From positions 626,069 through 690,068 of the forward strand of contig SSNU01004331.1 in NCBI GenBank assembly GCA_012064415.1: 64,000 nucleotides of DNA, in the 5' to 3' direction. Both the position numbers and the translations under genes were made by a program. The notes under the pieces are model-generated. The model was given only the letters and a program-made list of their open reading frames with translations, was not told the DNA's origin and did not search any database. Source of the DNA: Gyrodactylus bullatarudis (Eukaryota > Platyhelminthes > Monogenea > Gyrodactylidea > Gyrodactylidae). This document shows, in pieces, positions 56,884-64,000 of the stretch; the first letter of the stretch is position 1, and the number at the start of each line of letters is the position of its first letter.

Positions 56884-59577
56884 TGTTCCAAGGGAGAATC
56901 CAGGATAGATAATTTCTTTGCCAAATTGTGTGATTAATCCAAGGTTCTTCTTTTACTATGATCTCTGGTTGTAGAAATTTCTGGTTCACCAAAATGAGGA
57001 TATGAACTGAGGATACAGAGAGCAGCTTTAGGAAAGGATGAAAATATTTCGCTCCATTGCGTTCACTTTCCTTATATATATTCAAGTGTATAGGTGTGTA
57101 TACCACTATATACTCCACATATAGCATACACACACACACACACACATAGATGTACTATATGTGTACTATTGTATACTATACAGGTATATTCTTGTGTATT
57201 GGTAGAGATGGAAAGGAGAGAAGATCCATTCAGCATACATCGATAGATATACATTCATGTTGGAATACACTTATTTTCTCCGATATTTCTCCTTTATACA
57301 TATATAACCCATCTTTCTCAACTTTTAACTTGGCTCTTTTTAATCCAAAATTAGAAATTCAGTCTAAAAAATTAGTATCTCTAGCTAGGCATCGTTTGTG
57401 ACTTGCCATTGGGTGAAATCTGCCTTGATAGTTCTTGTTTATTTGTTTTTGACAACTAGATAATTCTACACATGTCAAAGATCCACACGGTTAATTAACT
57501 CGTGGCCTAATGGGATAAGGTAATTAATGACACCTATACAATTAGTATTACTTATTATTAAAAGTGTCAGAGAGTATATAGATAAATCCCTTTTCGGGGT
57601 GTCATACTAAACTCAAATCTGTGTCTCTCTCTGTTTATCTAATGTAATCAATTCTCTCGCATATCTAACTACACACTAAATGAACCATAATAAAAAGTAA
57701 GGAGTGGAGATCACCAATTTTCACCATCCAGGAATTATCCTTAATACCCAAGATAAATAAATACTTATCTCTTATTTTGTTCTCATTTATCAAGGTTACA
57801 TGTGATTAGATTTATAGATAAATCGGTTATTCATGGATCTATCATTTTTTTGTTAAACAGTAGAAAATCATAAAGACGATCAGTTTCTATATATATGGTA
57901 ATCGTTCTGATCAATGATAAAGATTAGTGCCAGTAAGAAAAACGAAAATCCCTTGGGTTAATCGGTTTCACTGAGATAGTCAACTGCCTTCTTTTCAGTG
58001 GGATGAGAATTTTAATCTGAATTCCCTATAGTTTTATCCAAAGTATCGAAATGCCTGGAAGAGACTGTGGAAAAATGTACTCTTATTCGTATTCATTGAA
58101 GATTTCAGATTCCTTTATAGATCAAAATGATTTTCCTATTGAAGATGAGTCAGGTCTTAATATTAGTTGAGATAATCCAATTAAAATTAGGATACAAATA
58201 GTTTGAGTCTCTTTAGATTTATATTTATTATCAGGAAGAGAATCACTTGACGGAAGAAATCAATTTGGCCTTTTAACTATTCTAATCGTAATGATAGATT
58301 ATTCAAAAGATCCCCTTTACACTCGGTTAAGAAATGTTGATCAATTTTTTTCATCTCGTTTCAGATAGAGAAATGGAATTCCATCTAAATTGGAGTGAGC
58401 GAGAGAGAGAAAAGCTAATCTCCTACTAATGAGAGCGGTAGTTGATGAAATTATTTTTTGTTCCTTTTCCCAGGGAGAGATAGAACCAGATCATTCAAGC
58501 ATGCTTGTTCCCTTTTCATTCTTGTGTGTAGTAAAAAAGATTTTTGTGTATTGTAAAATGAGTAAATAAATCTATTATGATGTTGTTGTATTATGTCGAA
58601 GTGGAAGGGGAGGAAGCTGTAGATAAATGTTTTCCAATATCTCTCTATTTCTACTCTCTTTCGTTCTACAACTTGACCGCTCTCCTAAAAGATCCTAAAT
58701 TGTAAGGAAACTAAAAACTATATACTAATACAAGTATATATTCAAAATGTATTCACAATTGTGAATTGGATTAGTCGTAGGCCATGTAATACTTGACCAC
58801 TGATTAGATAAATTAAATTAGGATTTTCAAATTTATCTTAAATTTTTTAAATATCGATGAAGGGAGAAATTTAAATTTTACTTTTAATCAAAGAGTAAGT
58901 GACTATCGAATTTTATAATGCGAAAAAGAATAAAGTAAATAATTTAGACGAATCAATTTTGTACATTTCTCATCCAGAGATCTAAAGGTAACCAGTAAAC
59001 AACGATCTCTGTATGGAGTGTATCTCAAAATGGAAAAAAACGATGAAATGATAAAGGCATATCTACGAATCGACAGGGGCTGGAGTCCAGAAAAAAAGCG
59101 CGTTACAGAAATTCAAATTTGGAAAAAATGAGTATAAGAATTGATATCTCCATGGATTGATGATTATTGTGGATTAAATAGATTTTGAAAATTTTTGATT
59201 AATTAAAAAAAATACATTTTAGAAAGTTTTCTTTTGTTAGACAAATCGCTTATATTTCAATAGATATAATAATTACAAGAAAAAGTGTTTACATTTAACT
59301 TTAAATCAATACTGAAACCATGATCAAGAGTAAAGCAGAAGATTTTTCGAGGAAGTAGAAGAGATTCTTGATGAAGTTTCCCGATATCATCGTTCAAATA
59401 AAGAAGTAAGTCTCCTAACCCAGATGGGATCAAGCGAAGAGAAATTGTGACAAGAGAATTATTAGAGAATTATTCAAGTCTTCCAAGAATTATTGAAATT
59501 TTATTCTGGAATCAATTCACAATTTTTTGTTTGAACTAGTTATATAAAATTGAAAAGAATCAATATTTCTAAATATT
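56884..59577. other. Pax6-like 5' flank and gap, no further gene called
   Basis: The first 100-200 bases are probably the 5' untranslated exon, since an in-frame stop precedes ATG 56883. Beyond it is an (AC)n tract at 57127-57145 and AT-rich DNA. At about 59341-59404 a frame reads FFEEVEEILDEVSRYHRSNK and meets a donor-like GAA/GTAAGT, a possible lone exon that I could not extend. Confidence 0.4.
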
Positions 59578-59895
59578 TTGATCACAGAGATTTTCGGCAG
59601 ATTGCTAGATATGTGTTTTGCTTAAGAACTGGGCCATCAGTGAACTTTCAAAATGCTTTATTCCGTTTTTAAATATTCAATTCAGCTTTCTAGAATATTC
59701 ATTTCGTCTTGGTCAAAAATTCGATGGATTTAATCACTTTCTCACTTTGGAAATCTTTTACGATGGGATTAGAAAACTACAAATTCTGTGAGAGAAATGT
59801 CTTAATTCATCAGGAAGCTATTTTCACTGATTTTCAATTTATCTTTCTCATGATTTTTTCAATAAAAACTATTTTTGTATTCATTAGTCCCTAAA
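59578..59895 (+). repeat. Dispersed repeat, copy related to 31306-31740
   Basis: GAACTGGGCCATCAGTGAAC and TTCTGTGAGAGAAATGTCTT align with 31360 and 31632. The frame at 59709-59894 falls inside this repeat. Confidence 0.6.
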
Positions 59896-61811
59896 TATTA
59901 ATACTGATGAATCAATATTAATGACAGAGGTTGTATTAATAAGAGATCTAATTTCCTAAGCTCAGAAATAACAGGGACACTTTCTTTTTCTTCCAAGTTC
60001 TGGGGGAAAGAAAAATAAACCTCTTGTCAAAACCTGTTAAAAAATAAATCATTCAAATAAATAAGCCAAACTGAAGGTTGGATGGGGATTCATGTCGTAT
60101 TCAATCTGTGTGCAATGTTTATATACTTTATTATTACATATTCTTCTTCTTATTTTTAGTCTTATAGGACACAAACCTTGGACACTTCCCCCACCCCACA
60201 CTTACACCCATACACAAACATGGACCAGGGACGCTTTTGCTTACTTATGTAATTTTTCTAGTGTTTATTGACTTAGCTGATAATGAGATTATGTGTGTTG
60301 ATATTCTTTCTCCAGCATCCACAACCATAATATCAAGATTCAAAGTACACTACTATATATTGATAACAACACGTAAACAATACCATATAGGGTTCAACAT
60401 ATGAATCATGAGACGATGAAGAAAACAAATTAAAACTAACAGTGTATTAAATTTCAGTTAATTGGTCTTGGGAATTTCCATGTCATGCTTTCTCAGCTAA
60501 ATAATTGAACAGCGACATTCTTGAAATAAGTTTTTCCAAGAATAGATAATGTGGTAAACTTCTGATATTATTCTGTTGTATTCTCAAATAATTTTTCTCA
60601 CCCAAATAATCAAATTAAAGGAAGAGATGAAATTATTCAACATTTAAGGCTTGTAACCATAGAAAAAACCCGTGTATGCCAAAATTTTAGTATGGATCAT
60701 ACAAAAAGAATAAATAATTATTAAATTATTCATAGGAAAAAACCATAGAGTATGAAGGGGTTGTATCAAGGTCAGGAAAATAAATCAGAGTTCACGAGGA
60801 TCATAAAAAACTTTGTGATGAGTATGGTGGGGACTTCCCTTTCATACCTCACGCCTATCTACTCAGAAAAAAACACAAACACAAAGCAAAATCAACAAGC
60901 TACAATAAAAAAATTATCAACTCCTTTAGGAAATTTTTTTTAATTTTGATAATTTTAATGAGTTGAGTAGTCAAGCTTCTCTTTTCGGCATAGTAACTGG
61001 AATAAGAAAGATTTGATACTCTCATTCTTAAGCAGGAGAAAATATCTTTTAATTATTATCTTGACCAATATTTTTTTAAATCCAGCCATCAAACTGATAA
61101 TCCTTTAATGACACAAAAAATTTAAATTGAAATGGAATAAAAATTTGCGTGTATCATCTTTTTTTTTCGTTCTAAAGCAGCTCGAATGAATTGATTTTTG
61201 TTGGACGAAATTCTTATGGCTAATGAATAGAGTAAAGAATTGGATTTTTGTCTAAAGAAAAGACCAATTCAAGATCTGTAGGGAAAAGTGAAAAAATTGG
61301 CAAATAGAAGCATTGAATACGATAATGAATGCATATTTCAATTTAATATATTTTGAGGTTCTGAACTTGTAGTCATAACCAGAAACAGAAAACCTTTGCT
61401 ACCTCAATAGTTGTGGTTAATACTTATCGATAAAATATGGATCAGAGTTTCATTCTTAATAGAAATTCCCTGAAAAATTCTTAACTAAAATTACTACCTG
61501 AGAGGAATAGATGAATGTCTGAGGGCATTTTACACATATTTGAATACTCAACTCTGTTATCTTGCTTCTGATGTTTCTAATGATTCAAATGTTCATTGAT
61601 CTATGACCATTGTCTGTCTGCAACTCTATTTCTTTATATTACTATAACTTGTAAATGCCGAAGGTAGTATAAAACACTACAGTATTAGACTAGGCCAACA
61701 TTTTCAACTTTTCCCAGCCTTGATCTCATTTAGAAGCATTTTTTCATAAAAAAACCTTACGTTTTCCAGTTTTTTCTGATAAACAAAATCCCGATTGTAA
61801 ATGATAATTTT
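59896..61811. other. Gap, no gene seen
   Basis: AT-rich sequence without recognised coding, RNA or repeat features. The frame at 60752-60943 is low-complexity towards its end and is not called. Confidence 0.35.
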
Positions 61812-61905
61812 TGAACACGCGCCAAGATTTTTTCAATAAATTTTACTACGAGAAAGGACAAAATTAAGATTTGTCAATAGTTTTTGAAACATTTTGGACC
61901 TTCCA
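61812..61905. repeat. Dispersed repeat, copy related to 10445-10545
   Basis: CGCCAAGATTTTTTCAATAA and AATTTTACTACGAGAAAG match the segment at 10455-10500. It lies directly before the LINE remnant. Confidence 0.6.
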
Positions 61906-63806
61906 TCTCTGATTCTATTATGAATACTTCTGGCTGTCTGTTTCTTAGGGCTGATAGATTAGAGTCTATTGGTGGTGGAGTTGGTATTTTGGTATATTCA
62001 TAATTCAATTCAAATTAAATCTAAAATTATCTCATCATCCCCTTTTCAATATATTTTTATCAAAGTTATCTTAAATGGAGTTATTCACAATTTTCTATTA
62101 ATACATTGACCTCCTATTGGTTCTAAATATTATATCTCCTCATCATATTGTCTCATATCTACTCATTAGTAGATAGCTATGAAAACCTCCCAATTTTAGA
62201 AGACTTCAATTTTCCCTCTAAAAATAATTCCCCTTTAATTCCTCCAATTCTTGATGATCTATTATCTAAATTTAACCTTGATCAAATAGTTGATTCTCCC
62301 ACACGTAAACACACGTTATCTCATCTTTTAACGAAACTGAAATAATCCCTTTTATTCCTACTGATTCTCCCCCGCCTGTTATATCCCTTTCTGATTTAAC
62401 AAATGTAAAAATAAAAACAGACTTGATTATCATTTTAACTCTTATAATCTATTAAATAACCTACTCTCCTCTTTTCTAAATTTACTTATTCAATTCCTTA
62501 ATTGATGCATTGCTTCATGTGATATACCATCCGAATGACTTGTTATTAAAATAATCCCCATTCCTAAGGTTAAAAAATACTCTTGTTATTCAGATCTCAG
62601 ACCTATATCATCGTTGAATATCTTCCTCTCAATTTTGGATAGATTTTTAACCGACGAGATATCTAAATCGTTACCACATCCTTTTCCTGACAAAACTGAT
62701 CATGGGTTCTTATAAGGGAAGAGTACATCAAGCAATATGATTGAATTCATGAACTATACTCTCCCTATTAAGAAAGATCCAAAAAATTTCCTAAAATTCA
62801 CTTTATCGATATTTCTAAGGCCTTTGATTAGCTAAAATTCTCATTTATTAAAAGAAAGCTTATTGAACTAAATATTTGCCCTCACATCATTAACTTAACT
62901 ATGTTTTTTCTCGGAAACAATTTGTCTCCTTCAACTCCACCTCTAGTAAACTTGAATCAATTGACTCGGGTGTTCCCCAGGGTTCAATAATTGGCCCTCT
63001 TCTCTTTAATATTTGCTTTGCTAATATTCAGCTCCCGGAGAACATAGAGGGTGTTCTCCTTAAATTTGCTGACGACTTCAAGGTGAAAAATTCCCTTGAT
63101 ATACTAAAAATAAATCACAACTTCTGTCTTCTTAAAGGTTCCCTTGAGGCCATGGGGCTCTATATTAATAGAGATAAATGTAAATTATTACTCCCATGCG
63201 GTCTCCCTGCAACCCTCTCGGAATCTCCTCTACTTCCTGGAGTAATTGTCTCCTTAACTTAGGACCTAGGTTTCAGTATCTCGGATGGACTTAAAGTTGA
63301 CCCTCTCTCTAATCTCCCCAAAATAAAAACTATAATATTCTCAATTTTAAAATTCTCTAGGTCCACTAACCTAAGGCTTAAGGCTTTCAAAGCTTTAGTC
63401 TTAAATAATCTCGACTATATCTCTCCACTCGTTCCCACAGTCAACTTTGAAAAATCACTAGAGATTGAGCATATTCAATCCAGATTTCTATATTTTTTAT
63501 TTCCTGACTTAGACTCTTACAAATCTCGTATTTTAATCTCAGGGCTTAACCCTCTTTGGGTTAGAAGATATGCCATTATTGTAAAAACCTTTGTTAAATC
63601 AGCCGAATTACTTGAAAATTCATATAAACTTAGAAACCCCTCTTTCTCTAATCATTATTTACTACCATCTTATAGCATGATCGATAAAAAATTCAAACTT
63701 AAAGAATGTAATGATGATCTTACAAACATTAAAACCATAATGTCTCATATAAGGTCTAAACTTGACTACTCAAAGAGTCTTTTTTATTTTTTTTTGAAAT
63801 CATAAC
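61906..63806 (+). pseudogene. Decayed non-LTR retrotransposon (Jockey/CR1-type) ORF2
   Basis: The order is that of a LINE second reading frame. Endonuclease pieces come first: FLRADRLESIGGGVGILV (about 61946) and ILEDFNFPS with LDQIVDSPTR (62195-62310), where the usual Gly of GDFN is Glu. Reverse transcriptase follows: DLRPISSL (about 62600), FIDISKAFD (62802-62828, motif A), GVPQGS (62969-62986, motif B) and KFADDF (62 bases after 63000, motif C at 63062-63079). The C-terminal region continues to SKLDYSKSLFYFFLKS. Stop codons and frameshifts interrupt it between motifs (for example after GFL near 62716 and after VSLT near 63260), so it cannot be translated whole. Confidence 0.85.
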
Positions 63807-64000
63807 ATTTATTAAAGAGATTTAGTTTAACATATAAAATCTGATATACATAATAAAATGAGTTCATATAAGGTTTTAATATAATCACAGACCCAACCAA
63901 AAGAGCTTCAGGTCACTGAAAAAATTATAGCTCCGGATCAAAATCTAAATTGCCACAAATGAATCACAAACTTAGACAGTCAGGTCAGTCATCAACTCAA
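63807..64000. other. Right edge, unassigned
   Basis: AT-rich sequence after the LINE remnant. It could be the LINE 3' tail or unrelated. I see no terminal poly-A or target duplication within the window. Confidence 0.35.

Noticed and set aside
60752..60943. A 63-codon plus-strand frame
   Set aside because: Its second half is low-complexity Lys/Asn/Gln, and no start, splice or family evidence supports it.

Overview
This window looks like AT-rich nuclear DNA from an invertebrate animal. Gene content (a Pax6/twin-of-eyeless-type gene, an AMPK gamma gene with introns, a Dnmt2/TRDMT1 gene, PRDM3/16-type zinc fingers) is metazoan. The paired domain is closest to the arthropod toy type, so I lean towards an arthropod, perhaps a crustacean such as a copepod. 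That is inference, because the sequence names no species. Nothing is bacterial: there are no operons and no Shine-Dalgarno starts.

Most of the 64 kb is non-coding, rich in microsatellites and in short, mostly non-autonomous mobile elements. These include a family of 0.4-0.7 kb hairpin (foldback) elements with at least six two-armed copies, one foldback element whose arms carry a 30-32 bp periodic motif, piggyBac-type MITEs flanked by TTAA (one only 71 bp long), a hAT-like MITE, a terminal-inverted-repeat element carrying a broken retroviral-type integrase, tRNA-derived SINEs (one with an intact-looking hammerhead ribozyme), and a decayed non-LTR retrotransposon at 61.9-63.8 kb.

Genes sit in small islands. 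Island 1 (8.8-9.1 kb) is a small unrecognised two-exon gene. Island 2 (24.95-29.5 kb) is compact: an AMPK gamma subunit gene (minus, seven exons, 364 aa) and a TRDMT1/Dnmt2 tRNA methyltransferase gene (plus, five exons, 360 aa) are divergent with only 122 bp between start codons, and the TRDMT1 gene converges on the last exons of a PRDM3/16 (MECOM/hamlet)-like zinc-finger gene. Island 3 (43.2-45.8 kb) holds an ENY2/Sus1-like one-exon gene between two unrecognised gene candidates. Island 4 (52.5-56.9 kb) is a Pax6/toy-like gene of five coding exons encoding 816 aa.

The most striking signal is intron size. All four TRDMT1 introns are 28-37 bp and two AMPK gamma introns are 35 and 40 bp. Each was placed by frame, GT/AG ends and conserved protein flanks. 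They are far shorter than ordinary animal introns. A second signal is a SINE carrying a type I hammerhead ribozyme with a minimal helix III.

All exon models were built by eye from the sequence and remembered family motifs. No database search or transcript data was available.
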